58,161 bases of DNA from Planctomycetota bacterium (GTDB lineage Bacteria; Planctomycetota; Planctomycetia; Gemmatales; Gemmataceae), in contig JACPZP010000118.1 of the NCBI GenBank assembly GCA_016195405.1, positions 1 through 58,161 of the forward strand. The letters run 5' to 3'. The notes under the pieces are model-generated. The model had not been told where the DNA came from, made no database searches, and saw only the letters and a program-made list of their open reading frames with translations. Positions 16,497 through 26,129 of this stretch are shown piece after piece. Position 1 is the first letter of the stretch, and the number at the start of each line of letters is the position of its first letter. The translations under genes and the position numbers were made by a program.

Positions 16497-17763
16497 GCGG
16501 CTCAGATCGTTCCCGCGCCATCGCGTAAAAGATACCGGCCCCGATTACGCCGAACCCGAACGCCGCATAGAAAAGCGTTTCCGGCCCCCACGTCAACCAA
16601 ATCCAGGCGCCGACCAGCGATGCCCAACAAATGGCCAGGCTGCGCATTCCCCAGTACAAGCCGACGCCGCGGGCGCGCACTGGCTCCGGCATCAAGGAGG
16701 TGATGAGCGCCTTGCGCGCCGGCTCGCCGACCTCGCGTAATCCATAGACGACGAACGCCAGCGGCAACCAGCGATTGTCGGGAATCGATACCAGTACCAA
16801 CGGAAACAGCGCGAAGAAAATGAAGGTCAGACCGATGAACGGCTGGGCGCCAACTGATTGCGTCAACCGTCCTATCGGCAAATAGGTCAGAAGCGCAACC
16901 AGATGCTGCAGAGCGATCAAGAATCCGGTCTCTTCCAGAGAGATGCCGCGTACGAATAGGACATAGAGCACGACAAACTCGCGGACGAGCCAGTCGCACC
17001 AGCGTGTGAACACTTCGGCCAGCAGCAGACGCTTGAGCCGGGGGTGCATCTGTGCGACGATCTTGAGCGCCGGCGGTCCCGGCGGCGGCTTTTCCCGCTC
17101 GGGCAGAAAGCGCCACTGCACAAGAAGGGAGATCGTCCCGAGGCACAAAGAGCCTGCAACAAGCCACCACGTGCCCGCTCGAATGCCTGCGTCTTCATCG
17201 CCCAAATGCTTCGCCGACCACCCAAGCACCAGGCCCGCGATGGCCGGCCCCAGCAGCTTGGGCAGGCGCTTCTGAATCGACTGCAAGGCGAATGCCATCC
17301 CTTGTTTGCTCTCGGAAACCGTCGATCCAACCGTGGTGAAAGTCACCGGCACCGAAAGGGGCTCCCACCCAAGAATAAAGAGCGAGGCGACGATCGCTAC
17401 CATCGGTTCGGGAAACAACAAGAAAAGGAGATAGCCAAAGACGGTCCAAGAGCCGAACAGAAGCAGCGAGCCGCGGTCGCCGAGCCGGGCGGTGAGTTGT
17501 CCGCCGGCGCTATAGCAGAACGCCTCGAACAGATTAAGCAGACACGCGAAGATGCCGACGGACCAGAGTGCCGCCGCCGAAACCGCGCCGCTCGTAACGC
17601 TGGTTGTCGCGGTCGCCTTGGCCTCGGACTTGAGATAGGCCGGCATGAATGGGCGCCATAACTCCTCGCCTAAGCCGACCAAGAGCACCGACAGCAGGAC
17701 GATGGCCACGGTGCGATTGAGCGCGAAGAAGCCGGCGAGGCGCCGCGACCGGGAGTTTTCCAT
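16483..17763 (-). CDS. Major facilitator superfamily transporter
   Basis: A 426-residue protein with about 12 transmembrane segments. MFS features include GGQLTARLGDRGSLLLFG between segments 2 and 3 and the cytoplasmic middle loop after helix 6 (QWRFLPEREKPPPGPPALK). The second half contains LPIGRLTQSVG and GLREVGEPARKALITSLM, the latter resembling drug or metabolite efflux members. The substrate is not deducible. The ATG at 17763 lies 4 bases after the mobA stop, so the genes are likely co-transcribed. A repeat arm forms the very C-terminus. Confidence 0.88.
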   Translation of the reverse strand: MENSRSRRLAGFFALNRTVAIVLLSVLLVGLGEELWRPFMPAYLKSEAKATATTSVTSGAVSAAALWSVGIFACLLNLFEAFCYSAGGQLTARLGDRGSLLLFGSWTVFGYLLFLLFPEPMVAIVASLFILGWEPLSVPVTFTTVGSTVSESKQGMAFALQSIQKRLPKLLGPAIAGLVLGWSAKHLGDEDAGIRAGTWWLVAGSLCLGTISLLVQWRFLPEREKPPPGPPALKIVAQMHPRLKRLLLAEVFTRWCDWLVREFVVLYVLFVRGISLEETGFLIALQHLVALLTYLPIGRLTQSVGAQPFIGLTFIFFALFPLVLVSIPDNRWLPLAFVVYGLREVGEPARKALITSLMPEPVRARGVGLYWGMRSLAICWASLVGAWIWLTWGPETLFYAAFGFGVIGAGIFYAMARERSEPPFAV

Positions 17764-17767
17764 GCAC

Positions 17768-18385
17768 TTACCTGGCCTGAAGTTGAGCGAGTTCGTCCAG
17801 AGCGGTGGCATAATCCGCCGGGTCATTGATATTGCGCAGCGACTGCAACGTCGGGTCGGCGTCTTGCAATTCCTCCGCGACCACAATCCGCGCCCGCGAC
17901 GATTCCAGAAGAAAGGCGGGACGTAACCGATTCTGGCTCAGCAGGAGGCGGACGCTTTGCTCCACTTCGAGACGATAGACCGCGGCGAGGGGATGCAGGT
18001 GCTCGTCGGCGCGCGGAATGCAAATGGCGTTCGCGCCGAGAAGCTCCACCATGCGACGGATAAAGGTGGTCTTGAGAAAGGGAACATCGCAACTGGACGC
18101 ATAGGCGGCGTCCACGCGTCCGCGCAACGCTTTCAAGCCCGCCGCCAAACCTTGCAGCGGGCCCCTGCCCGTCTCCTCGTCGCGCGCCACCGTAACTTCG
18201 CCCGGCAACTTGGGAAGCTCTTGTTCCGAGGCCGCGACCACGACGATCGGCGACACCGCTTCACTGAGAATTCGAACGATCCGCTGCAGCAGCACTTCGT
18301 TGCCGAACGGCAACCAGGCTTTGGGCCTTCCCATGCGGCTGCTTTGGCCGCCGCAAACAACAATCCCGCCGACTCGTGGGACCAT
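17768..18385 (-). CDS. mobA: Molybdenum cofactor guanylyltransferase
   Basis: MobA attaches GMP to molybdopterin to make the MGD cofactor. The 205-residue protein begins with the nucleotidyltransferase signature GGIVVCGGQSSRMGRPKAWL (residues about 6-25), where Gly-rich and Arg/Lys residues bind GTP. It has SCDVPFLKTTFI (the metal-binding Asp) and ends with SLRNINDPADYATA, the classic MobA tail. No other cofactor synthesis genes are nearby. The ATG at 18385 gives the family start; a GTG three codons upstream is possible. It lies 5 bases after the preceding gene. Confidence 0.92.
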   Translation of the reverse strand: MVPRVGGIVVCGGQSSRMGRPKAWLPFGNEVLLQRIVRILSEAVSPIVVVAASEQELPKLPGEVTVARDEETGRGPLQGLAAGLKALRGRVDAAYASSCDVPFLKTTFIRRMVELLGANAICIPRADEHLHPLAAVYRLEVEQSVRLLLSQNRLRPAFLLESSRARIVVAEELQDADPTLQSLRNINDPADYATALDELAQLQAR

Positions 18386-18390
18386 CGTGT

Positions 18391-18684
18391 TCACCCCTCG
18401 AGTTTCTTTTCCAAATCTTCGAGGCGCTCGAGGATGCGATCGCGGCGACCACGCTCCATCCGATAGATTCCCGGTGGATCGAGCGTTTCTCCCGGGGCGA
18501 GCCGGCTTGCCTTGTGCTTGGCCCGACTCGTGTGGAGCCAGCGCGGCAAGCACTCCTCGCAGCACAGAGCGAAGGTCTTGAGTTCGCTCTGCACGCCGTC
18601 GCTCCACCGGCCGGCGATCTTGTAGCCGGCGATGTTTTTACACCCCTTGGTGATGCAGTAGATGGGATAAGGCGGCATCGGCAT
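18391..18684 (-). CDS. Small cysteine-containing protein, unknown
   Basis: A 97-residue protein with an N-terminal C-x5-C (YCITKGCKNIAGYKIAGRW) and a CCEEC at about residues 42-46. This is a likely metal site, followed by a basic linker and a C-terminal coiled-coil-like helix (RILERLEDLEKKLE). I do not recognise the family. It lies 15 bases after rnc and 5 bases before mobA on the same strand, so it is expressed with them. The spacing and its own clear frame support a real gene. Confidence 0.8.
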   Translation of the reverse strand: MPMPPYPIYCITKGCKNIAGYKIAGRWSDGVQSELKTFALCCEECLPRWLHTSRAKHKASRLAPGETLDPPGIYRMERGRRDRILERLEDLEKKLEG

Positions 18685-18699
18685 GCTTACCGGCCTTGG

Positions 18700-19428
18700 C
18701 TAATCGGCTTTGAAAGGAATGTCTTCGCCGGCGATCTGGGCAAGGGCGTTCATAGCGGCTTTTTGCTCGGCTTCCTTCTTGTTGCGGCCCCAAGCGGCAG
18801 CATAAAAATGCCGGCCTAAAACGGCGGCCACCTTGAAGCACTTGCTGTGATCGGGGCCCTTCTCATCCAAGAGTTGATAAAGCGGCGTCTGGTTGAACTC
18901 GCGCTGGGCCACCTGCTGCAAATGCGACTTGAAGTTGCCCGCGTGGGCGCCTTCCGCGACCTCTTCAATCTCCGGCCCCATGTACTTGATGATGAAGTGT
19001 CGCGCCGGTTCCAGGCCGCCGTCAAGATAGATTGCCGCTACCAAGGACTCAAACACGTCGGCCAATAAGTTCGGGGGCATCGTGGCGTGCAGGTGCATGC
19101 CCTTGCCCATGAACAGGAAATCGCCGAGGTTCAAGAGCTTGCTAATGCGGGCGCATGTCCGCCGGCTCACTACGGCCGACTTCACTTTGGTCAGATCGCC
19201 TTCCTGATACTCGGGAAAACGCTGGAAAAGCTGCTCGCAAACCACCAGCCCCAGAACGGCGTCGCCCAAGAATTCAAGGCGCTCGTTGGAAGCCAGCCGG
19301 GTGTCGGCGCCGGAGGTGTGCGTCAACGCGGCACGCAGCAAGTCCGGTTGGCGGAACCGGTAGCCAATGGTTTCCTGGCACTCTTCCAGAATCTCAGCTT
19401 CCCTGGATATGCTCAATTCCTGCGGCAT
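18700..19428 (-). CDS. rnc: Ribonuclease III
   Basis: RNase III cuts double-stranded RNA in rRNA and mRNA processing. The 242-residue protein has the catalytic signature NERLEFLGDAVLGLV (about 48-62) and the second acidic cluster LLADVFESLVAAIYLDGG, with the Asp and Glu that bind Mg2+. A C-terminal double-stranded RNA-binding domain follows (about 170-236), ending GRNKKEAEQKAAMNALAQI. It has the usual length. The ATG at 19428 follows aroC by 64 bases on the same strand. Confidence 0.96.
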   Translation of the reverse strand: MPQELSISREAEILEECQETIGYRFRQPDLLRAALTHTSGADTRLASNERLEFLGDAVLGLVVCEQLFQRFPEYQEGDLTKVKSAVVSRRTCARISKLLNLGDFLFMGKGMHLHATMPPNLLADVFESLVAAIYLDGGLEPARHFIIKYMGPEIEEVAEGAHAGNFKSHLQQVAQREFNQTPLYQLLDEKGPDHSKCFKVAAVLGRHFYAAAWGRNKKEAEQKAAMNALAQIAGEDIPFKAD

Positions 19429-19492
19429 GATCGATTAATAACAAGAACGGCGGGGAATTATGAGTTGACGTTAACATTCCGCTTTACGATTG

Positions 19493-20575
19493 TCAACCAC
19501 ACTGCCCGCGTCGCCTCAGCCAATGATCCACCAGCACCAACGCCACCATTGCCTCGCCCATGACGACGAAGCGCGGCAACAAGCACGGATCGTGCCGGCC
19601 CTTGGTCGCGATCTCGGTCGCCTCACCAGCGCGCGTGACGGTGCGTTGCGGTCGCGGCAGGCTGCTGGTCGGCTTGACGGCAACGCGGCACACAATCGGT
19701 TCGCCGCTGGAGATGCCGCCAAGCAAGCCGCCGTGGCGATTAGTCTCGGTGCCGATGCGATCCGGCTTCTTGATAAAGGCGTCGTTATTGGCGCTGCCCC
19801 GTGAGGTCGCCACGCTGAAACCGGCGCCGTATTCGAATGCCATCACTGCCGGCAGCGACAAAAGGGCCTTTGCCAAATCCGCTTTGAGTTTGTCGAAAAC
19901 CGGCTCGCCCAGTCCGGCCGGCACGCCCGTCGCCGCCAACTCGCAGATTCCGCCGATGGAATCCTGGTCCTTGCGAACCTCCTCAATGAGCGCGATCATC
20001 TCTTGCGACTTGACCGGATCCTGGCAGCGCACTGGCGTCGCTTCGACCTGCTCAAGCGTCACCGCCGACGGATCGGCGATGTCCGCGATGATCGGACCGA
20101 TCTGTTTCACGTAGCCGATCACGCGAATACCCTGAGCAGACAGGATTTTCTTGGCGATGGCGCCGGCGGCGACCCGGCAAAGGGTCTCGCGAGCGCTGGA
20201 ACGGCCGCCGCCGCGGTAGTCGCGAAAGCCGTACTTGGCGTCGAATGTGAAGTCGGCGTGGCCGGGGCGATACTTGTCCTTGATGTCGGCGTAATCCTGG
20301 CTGCGTTGGTCCTGGTTGCGGAACAAGAGGCCGATGGGCGTGCCGTCGGTCTTTCCTTCAAACACGCCGGAGATGATCTCGGGCACGTCTTCCTCTTGCC
20401 GCTGGGAGACGATCTTCGATTGACCCGGCCGGCGCCGGCGCAGGTCTGGCATGAGATCGTCCAGACACAAGGGCAGGCCGGGCGGACAGCCGTCGATGAT
20501 GGCGAGATAGCCGGGACCGTGGCTGACTCCCGCCGTGGTAAGCCGAAACATCTCGCCGAAGGAATTGCCTGGCAC
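19493..20575 (-). CDS. aroC: Chorismate synthase
   Basis: The enzyme removes phosphate from EPSP to give chorismate, the branch point for aromatic amino acids, and needs reduced FMN. The 360-residue protein starts with GTG at 20575, giving MPGNSFGEMFRLTTAGVSHG, the normal N-terminus; a later ATG would cut into the domain. Signatures include RPGHADFTFDAKYGFRDYRG, GGGRSSARETLCRVAAGAIA, FEYGAGF and NRHGGLLGGISSGEPIV. The last residues (DHWLRRRGQCG) are basic and family-typical. It heads the minus-strand series aroC-rnc-mobA. Confidence 0.97.
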   Translation of the reverse strand: MPGNSFGEMFRLTTAGVSHGPGYLAIIDGCPPGLPLCLDDLMPDLRRRRPGQSKIVSQRQEEDVPEIISGVFEGKTDGTPIGLLFRNQDQRSQDYADIKDKYRPGHADFTFDAKYGFRDYRGGGRSSARETLCRVAAGAIAKKILSAQGIRVIGYVKQIGPIIADIADPSAVTLEQVEATPVRCQDPVKSQEMIALIEEVRKDQDSIGGICELAATGVPAGLGEPVFDKLKADLAKALLSLPAVMAFEYGAGFSVATSRGSANNDAFIKKPDRIGTETNRHGGLLGGISSGEPIVCRVAVKPTSSLPRPQRTVTRAGEATEIATKGRHDPCLLPRFVVMGEAMVALVLVDHWLRRRGQCG

Positions 20576-20669
20576 GCGGACTGTCCCCTTTTTTGTTGCG
20601 ACGGGTTACAGTATTATTATGCGTCCTGGCGACGTGACGAGCGACGCCAATTTCCGCGGGAGGGATGCC

Positions 20670-21152
20670 ATGCGAACGACGGCTGCGGTTTTGCTTCTCG
20701 GACTTGTCGGCTTGGTTGCCGCTCAAGATCAGAGCAGGTTGGACTCGCGCTACGGTCTGAGCTATTCGGCGGACCGGTTTCCGCAAAAAACGCCGCAGGA
20801 GGAATTGCAATCGGTCATTCGGGCCATCGAAACCAAGAAGATCGAGTATTTGGTCGCTCACCTGGCCGATCCGAGCTACGTTGACCGCGCTATCAATGAT
20901 TACAAGGTCGCCATTCCGAAGGGAGGCGACGAGGCAAAAACGATCTTGGCCTTTGAGCGTCTAGTGAAAGAAGTCGGGAAATACTACGTCGACGACCCCA
21001 GCACCGTGCGCGAGCTGCGCCAGTTCGCCAAGGACGCGAAGTTCGAGACGATGGACAACATCGCCATTGGGACCGTGCCAACTATCGATGGTCGCAAGGT
21101 GTTTCTGAAGAAGATCGAAGGCCGCTGGTTCCTCGAGAACAAACAACAATGA
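20670..21152 (+). CDS. Secreted protein of unknown function
   Basis: A 160-residue protein with a signal peptide (MRTTAAVLLLGLVGLVAAQ, cleavage after about residue 18). The rest is a compact alpha/beta-like sequence with charged helices (EELQSVIRAIETKKIEYLVA) and the C-terminal strand pair VFLKKIEGRWFLENKQQ. This resembles small planctomycete secreted proteins with a DUF4878/NTF2-like tail, but I do not assign a family. GGGAGG lies about 8 bases before the ATG at 20670. Its stop overlaps the threonine aldolase start by 4 bases (ATGA), so the two are translationally coupled. Confidence 0.8.
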   Translation: MRTTAAVLLLGLVGLVAAQDQSRLDSRYGLSYSADRFPQKTPQEELQSVIRAIETKKIEYLVAHLADPSYVDRAINDYKVAIPKGGDEAKTILAFERLVKEVGKYYVDDPSTVRELRQFAKDAKFETMDNIAIGTVPTIDGRKVFLKKIEGRWFLENKQQ

Positions 21153-22207
21153 CGGCGATTATCGACCTCCGCAGCGACACGGTGACCAAGCCCACGGCCG
21201 CCATGCGCGCCGTCATGGCCGCGGCCGAAGTCGGCGACGATGTTTTCGGCGAGGACCCCACGGTCATCAAACTGGAGGAGCGCGTCGCCGACATGCTGGG
21301 CAAGGAGGCGGCCCTCTTTGTTCCGTCGGGAACCATGTCGAACCAGATCGCCCTCAGGACACAGACGCAGCCGGGCGATGAAATCCTTTGCGACCTCAAT
21401 TGCCACATCTACAACTATGAAGCGGGCGGCCCAGCCGTTCTGTCGGGAGTCACATGCCGGACGATCGACGGCGAGTACGGCGTTCTCGATGTGAATCAGC
21501 TCAAGGACAAGATTCGTCCCACCGACGATTATCATCTCGTGCGGACCCGCATGGTTTGCCTGGAGAACACGCACAACCGCGGCGGCGGCAAGATCTACCC
21601 CATCGACAAGATCGAAGCCATCAGCCGTTGGGCGCGGGCCGCCGGTCTCGTCATGCATCTAGACGGCGCTCGCCTGTGGAACGCCATCGTCGCTACCGGC
21701 ATCCTGGCCCAGAAGTGGGCGGCGCATTTCGACAGCGTGTCGGTCTGTTTCAGCAAGGGCCTTGGCGCCCCGGTCGGCTCGGCCCTCATCGGTTCGCGCG
21801 ATCTTATCGACAGGGGACGCCGCATTCGCAAGCTCTTCGGCGGCGGCATGCGGCAAGCGGGCGTGCTTGCGGCCGCATGCCTATACGCCATCGACCATCA
21901 CATCGACCGCCTGGCCGAGGATCACCATAATGCACAAACCATAGCTGAAGCGATGTTCGACACGCCGGGGCTGAAGCCTTATCCGCCCCAGATCGAGACG
22001 AATCTCATCTGGTGCCGCGTCGACCGCGAGCTAGGAACCGCGGAAGCTATCACCGCCAAGCTTGAGGAACGCGGAATCCGCGTCTTCACCGCCGGCCCGC
22101 AAACCATCCGCGCTTGCACTCATCTCGATGTATCGGCAGTGCAAGCGGAACAGGCCGCGGAGACGATTCGGAAGGCTTTGAAACGGCCGGCGACCGTGAA
22201 AAGATAA
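21149..22207 (+). CDS. ltaE: Low-specificity L-threonine aldolase
   Basis: A PLP enzyme that splits L-threonine or allo-threonine into glycine and acetaldehyde. The 352-residue protein begins IIDLRSDTVTKPTAAMRAVM, a diagnostic family start. It has GDDVFGEDPTVIKLE, the substrate-facing ALFVPSGTMSNQIAL, LENTHNRGGG and HLDGARLWNA. The Schiff-base lysine lies in SVCFSKGLGAPVGS (Lys about 205). The ATG at 21149 overlaps the previous stop. Confidence 0.95.
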   Translation: MTAIIDLRSDTVTKPTAAMRAVMAAAEVGDDVFGEDPTVIKLEERVADMLGKEAALFVPSGTMSNQIALRTQTQPGDEILCDLNCHIYNYEAGGPAVLSGVTCRTIDGEYGVLDVNQLKDKIRPTDDYHLVRTRMVCLENTHNRGGGKIYPIDKIEAISRWARAAGLVMHLDGARLWNAIVATGILAQKWAAHFDSVSVCFSKGLGAPVGSALIGSRDLIDRGRRIRKLFGGGMRQAGVLAAACLYAIDHHIDRLAEDHHNAQTIAEAMFDTPGLKPYPPQIETNLIWCRVDRELGTAEAITAKLEERGIRVFTAGPQTIRACTHLDVSAVQAEQAAETIRKALKRPATVKR

Positions 22208-22288
22208 CACCACCCCGCGTGTGATTCGCGCACGCATGTCGCTCGCCGAACACGAATCATGAACTGGAGTTTCAGCAGCCGACGATCA

Positions 22289-23083
22289 CTAATCCGGAAA
22301 CTCGACTTTCTCTCCGCCACGAATCGTCGCCATCGCTTCAAACAGCTTCGGCCCAAGAGTGGCGCTAAACGCTCGCACCGAGCCGTCGGCGAACGCGCAG
22401 TTGGTTTGGCCTGCATGCGAGCTGCTGAACTGACCTTCTTCCCCCAAATACGGCGCACCTTCAGGATCGAGGCCGCGCACCGTGCTGAAGCCGGCGCTGA
22501 TCCAGGGCCCGTTATCTGTTGCCGTCTCCATCATCAAAAACGTGAAGGCGGCGCCGTCGGTGATGTCATCCATTTTGATGTTGCGGCGATAACCAAAGAC
22601 CCCGATGTTCGGGTCCTCCTTGAGAAGCCAAGCCGCATCCGCGCCCACGCCGGCAATGCCGAGATAGCTTGAGTAGTTTCGTGTTAGACCACGGCGAACT
22701 TGGACGGGACATTGATAGACCAACCAAAGGTCGTCCGCCGCGTAACGGTTCTCCTCGTCATCCCACGGCTTTTTCTCGTCGACCTTCAATCTCGAGTCCA
22801 TTCGAGATTCAACAAACGGCGAAATTGAGTACATCCATCCGATCGATTTTTCCGGCGGCAGTCCGGCGTCTTTCTCCGAACGGAACGCCTTGTAGATGGG
22901 AGACGGAAAGCGACGGTAGCTGTCGTGGTAGTTATGAACTCCAAGTCCGATCTGTTTCAAATTGTTCGCGCACTCCGTTGTTTGACCCCTTGCCCGCACG
23001 TCGGCAGCGACCTGGAGCACGAGCCCCACAAGCAGGAAGCCCAGAAAGATGCACACGACGCAACCGACTCGCTTGGGAGTCAT
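22289..23083 (-). CDS. DUF1559 family protein without a classical prepilin leader
   Basis: A 264-residue planctomycete DUF1559 protein. It has one N-terminal hydrophobic helix (about residues 8-27, VVCIFLGFLLVGLVLQVAA) and then the family signature ECANNLKQIGLGVHNYHDSY with FPSP. The C-terminal box reads SSSHAGQTNCAFADGSVRAF, the usual H-x8-DGSV motif. Most family members carry a GFTLIELLV-type pseudopilin leader; it is absent here, so processing by prepilin peptidase is doubtful. The ATG at 23083 lies 24 bases downstream of the hydrolase stop on the same strand. Confidence 0.9.
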   Translation of the reverse strand: MTPKRVGCVVCIFLGFLLVGLVLQVAADVRARGQTTECANNLKQIGLGVHNYHDSYRRFPSPIYKAFRSEKDAGLPPEKSIGWMYSISPFVESRMDSRLKVDEKKPWDDEENRYAADDLWLVYQCPVQVRRGLTRNYSSYLGIAGVGADAAWLLKEDPNIGVFGYRRNIKMDDITDGAAFTFLMMETATDNGPWISAGFSTVRGLDPEGAPYLGEEGQFSSSHAGQTNCAFADGSVRAFSATLGPKLFEAMATIRGGEKVEFPD

Positions 23084-23107
23084 TGCACGACGCTTTCACA
23101 AAGAACG

Positions 23108-23884
23108 CTACTTGGAGTTCTTCCGCACCCACACCGCAATTTCCTCGCGGAACTGCTCCTTCAAGATGCAGTTGATGTGCCCAGCGTCTTTGATTTCAAC
23201 CACGGGCCAATCTTTGCGGGCCTCTTGCAGGGGCATCACGTACATCTTCTTCACGGGATCGCGGTCGCCGATCAGCACTTTCACGGGAACAGTGATCTTC
23301 TTTAGCTCTCCTTCCGTCAGCGCCAGCTTGCCGATGTTCATTGTGAACGCCTCCGGCGTCTTGCCGCCTTCGCGCGCGGGCATCTTCTCCCAAAACTTCT
23401 GAAAGCCGCTGCCGTCGCGCAGCCAGCCCATGCCGCCGATGGTGCCCGAGAGCACGCGCTCCGGATGCGTCGCCAAGAACTTCATCGCAACCATGCCGCC
23501 CAGCGAATAGCCGACGATGTGGGCCTTCTTGATCTTGAGGTGATCAAGCAGAAGCACCACGTCCTCCACCAGTTGCAGGCCGTAGGCTTCTTCCTTCTCC
23601 GGCTTCTCCGAACGGCCATGGCCCGGCAAGTCGAGAGCGATCACCTGGAGATCCTTGGCCAGTTCCGCCATGACCCCGACCTTGCTCCAGTTGATCTCGG
23701 CGCTGGAGTAGAGCCCGTGAATCAGGATCACCGGCTCGCCTTTGCCTTCGATCAGAAAATGGATCTTTATGCCTTTGGCGTCAAAAGTCTGCGACTTCGG
23801 TTCGCCGCCGGACACTGGCGCGATAGGCCACGAAACGAGACACAGCGCAATGAGGCTAAGCGCTGAAAGGCGTGACTTGAGCAT
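23108..23884 (-). CDS. Secreted alpha/beta hydrolase
   Basis: A 258-residue hydrolase with a signal peptide (residues 1-25, LSALSLIALCLVSWPIAPVS). The catalytic triad is visible: nucleophile in VGYSLGGMVAM (Ser about 123), acid in LIGDRDPV, and His in EIKDAGHINCI. HGLY forms the oxyanion region, and the ALDLPGHGRSEKP strand is typical. The substrate is unknown; esterase or lipase-like activity outside the cytoplasm is likely. AAGGAGC precedes the ATG by 6 bases. Confidence 0.92.
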   Translation of the reverse strand: MLKSRLSALSLIALCLVSWPIAPVSGGEPKSQTFDAKGIKIHFLIEGKGEPVILIHGLYSSAEINWSKVGVMAELAKDLQVIALDLPGHGRSEKPEKEEAYGLQLVEDVVLLLDHLKIKKAHIVGYSLGGMVAMKFLATHPERVLSGTIGGMGWLRDGSGFQKFWEKMPAREGGKTPEAFTMNIGKLALTEGELKKITVPVKVLIGDRDPVKKMYVMPLQEARKDWPVVEIKDAGHINCILKEQFREEIAVWVRKNSK

Positions 23885-23948
23885 GAATTGCTCCTTGACG
23901 ATTTGGAGTGCGGTAATTGATTACCGCTTTTGGATTTTAGAAGAGGGA

Positions 23949-26117
23949 CTAAGGCGCTTCCTTGTATTCAACCCCGAGCTGCTGGAAAAGGAACGCGAAT
24001 AAATCGGCTTGTTCGACGATGCGCTCGTCCAGAGATGCGTCCAGGCCGTGTCCGGAGCTGCCGACGCGCAACAGCACCGGCAGCTTCGACGAGGTCGCCG
24101 CTTGCAGCCGGGCCGCCATCTTGCGCGAATTCGACGGATCGACCCGGCTATCGTTTTCCCCGGTTAAGAGGAACACCGCCGGGTAGGCGGTCCCGTCGCG
24201 AACATTGTGATAGGGCGAATAGGCGTGCAGAGCCTTGTATTGATCGTAATCCTTGACGGTGCCGAATTCGGTCACGTTGAACGAGCCGTTGGGATGCAGC
24301 TCCGACCGCAGCATGTCGTAGATGCCGACTTGGCTGATGACGGCGCGATACAAGTCGGGGCGCTGCGTGAGCTGCACACCCATCAAGAGGCCGCCGTTGG
24401 AGCCGCCGCGGATCGCCAGCTTCTTGGGATTCGTGTACTTCTTGTCGATCAAGTATTCGGCACAGGCGGCAAAGTCGTCATAGGCGTTTTGCCGTTTTGT
24501 CAGTTGAGCGTTCTTGCGCCAGTCCTCGCCGTACTCGCCGCCGCCGCGAATGTTGGCGAGCGCATGAATGCCGCCCTGGTCAAGCCACAAACGCAGAAGC
24601 GACTGAAAGTGCGGCTTCATGCTGATCCCGTAGCCGCCGTAGCCATATAAGAGGGTCGGATTCTGGCCGTTGAGATTCGCGGTCTTCAGTCGCAGGATGT
24701 GCACCGGCACCTTGGTGCCGTCCTTCGACGTGGCGAACTTCTGCTCGACCACGCAATCGTCGAACTTCGCCGGTGTGGTCGGGAACAGCGCCGTGCGCTC
24801 GGATTTGGCAGTTGCCGGATCGTAGCGATACCACGCCGGCGATTTCAGCATCGAATCGCTGCGGAAGAGGATGCCGTCGCCGCCGGAAGGAACCATCTCG
24901 CTGACCGCGGCGAGCGAGTCGAGGGGAACTTTGCCAAGCGATTTGCCCGTGAGGTCAAAGACGCGAATCTGCGAGGGACCGCCGACGAGGTCGAGCACGT
25001 ACAAGCGCTTGGCCGTGGGAATGCAAGTCGGGAAAAAGCCTCCGCCGCCGAAGTTCAACGGTTCGATTGCCGCCTGACTTTCCGGAACGATGGTGGCCGC
25101 CTTCGCCAGCGTCAGGTCGCCAAGCGGCAAGCGCAGAATCTTGCCGCGTGGGGCGCCGTCATTGGAATGCAGGTACAAGGCATCGTCGAGCCCGAATGCC
25201 GCCGCGGAAATGCGATCCTTGTAATCGGTGAGCCGGATCCACTTGCCGGCGGGGTTGCGAATCATGTGAAAGAACTCGCCGCCGTCGCCCTTCTGAACGG
25301 AGGCGAGAATGAGTGTGCCGTCGGGCGACGTTTCGAGCATGATCTCGGCGATCTTGGGGAAGTCCTTGCCGATTTCGTAGGTGTCCTGCTCCGTCGGCGT
25401 CCCCAGCTTGTGAAAGTAGACTTGCTGATAGAAGTTCATCTCGTCCTTGGGCTTCTCGTTGCCGCGCGGGTTGCGCGTGTAGAAGAAGCCTGTGCCGCCA
25501 GCGTTCCAGGCCAAGCTGCCGCCGCCCATGACCTGCACGCGGGGAATCACGTCGGCCAGCTTCTTGCCGCTTTCGACCTCGAAGACGTGAACGGTGCCTT
25601 CTTCAGTGCCGCCCTCGGACAAGGACACGGCCACGAGCCGGGCGTCGCGCGACGGCACGTAGAAGTCGAGGGCCGTCGTCCCCTTGGGGTCGATGACGTT
25701 GGGATCGACGACCACGCGCGCGGACTTCGGCTCGTCGGGCGACTTAAGCGTGATCAGAAACGGCTGGTTCTTGGGCGGCTCGGCCTTGATCGCGAACAAC
25801 TTGCCGCCGCGGAACTGCAGTCCGAAATAATCCGACGAAGGCGACGCAATGAGCGCCTGGACGCGGCCACGCAGGGCCTTCATCTGTGGAAACTGATCGA
25901 GCGCCGTCCGCGTATGGCGATTCTGCGCTTCGGTCCATTTCTTGACCGCGGGATCGTCTGCCTTGTCCAGCCAGCGGTAATCGTCGACCACCTTCTCGTT
26001 GTGGTACTCGTCGGTGACTGGTTTCTTCGGCGTCGTAGGCGGCGACGGCACATCGCCGGCTTGCACGAAGAGCAGGCAACCAGTCAGCAGCGCGAATCTA
26101 ACAAATTCCCGCACCAT
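23949..26117 (-). CDS. Prolyl oligopeptidase (S9A), exported
   Basis: A 722-residue serine peptidase that cleaves short peptides after proline. A signal peptide (VRFALLTGCLLFVQA) leads to the N-terminal segment EYHNEKVVDDYRWLDKADDP, a seven-bladed propeller (about 80-430) and the hydrolase domain. The catalytic residues are Ser in RGGSNGGLLMG (about residue 565), Asp in LTGENDSRV and His in GSSGHGLDASL. The length is normal for S9A. The ATG at 26117 is preceded by GGAGAG. It may degrade imported or environmental peptides. Confidence 0.95.
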   Translation of the reverse strand: MVREFVRFALLTGCLLFVQAGDVPSPPTTPKKPVTDEYHNEKVVDDYRWLDKADDPAVKKWTEAQNRHTRTALDQFPQMKALRGRVQALIASPSSDYFGLQFRGGKLFAIKAEPPKNQPFLITLKSPDEPKSARVVVDPNVIDPKGTTALDFYVPSRDARLVAVSLSEGGTEEGTVHVFEVESGKKLADVIPRVQVMGGGSLAWNAGGTGFFYTRNPRGNEKPKDEMNFYQQVYFHKLGTPTEQDTYEIGKDFPKIAEIMLETSPDGTLILASVQKGDGGEFFHMIRNPAGKWIRLTDYKDRISAAAFGLDDALYLHSNDGAPRGKILRLPLGDLTLAKAATIVPESQAAIEPLNFGGGGFFPTCIPTAKRLYVLDLVGGPSQIRVFDLTGKSLGKVPLDSLAAVSEMVPSGGDGILFRSDSMLKSPAWYRYDPATAKSERTALFPTTPAKFDDCVVEQKFATSKDGTKVPVHILRLKTANLNGQNPTLLYGYGGYGISMKPHFQSLLRLWLDQGGIHALANIRGGGEYGEDWRKNAQLTKRQNAYDDFAACAEYLIDKKYTNPKKLAIRGGSNGGLLMGVQLTQRPDLYRAVISQVGIYDMLRSELHPNGSFNVTEFGTVKDYDQYKALHAYSPYHNVRDGTAYPAVFLLTGENDSRVDPSNSRKMAARLQAATSSKLPVLLRVGSSGHGLDASLDERIVEQADLFAFLFQQLGVEYKEAP

Positions 26118-26129
26118 GGATTCTCTCCC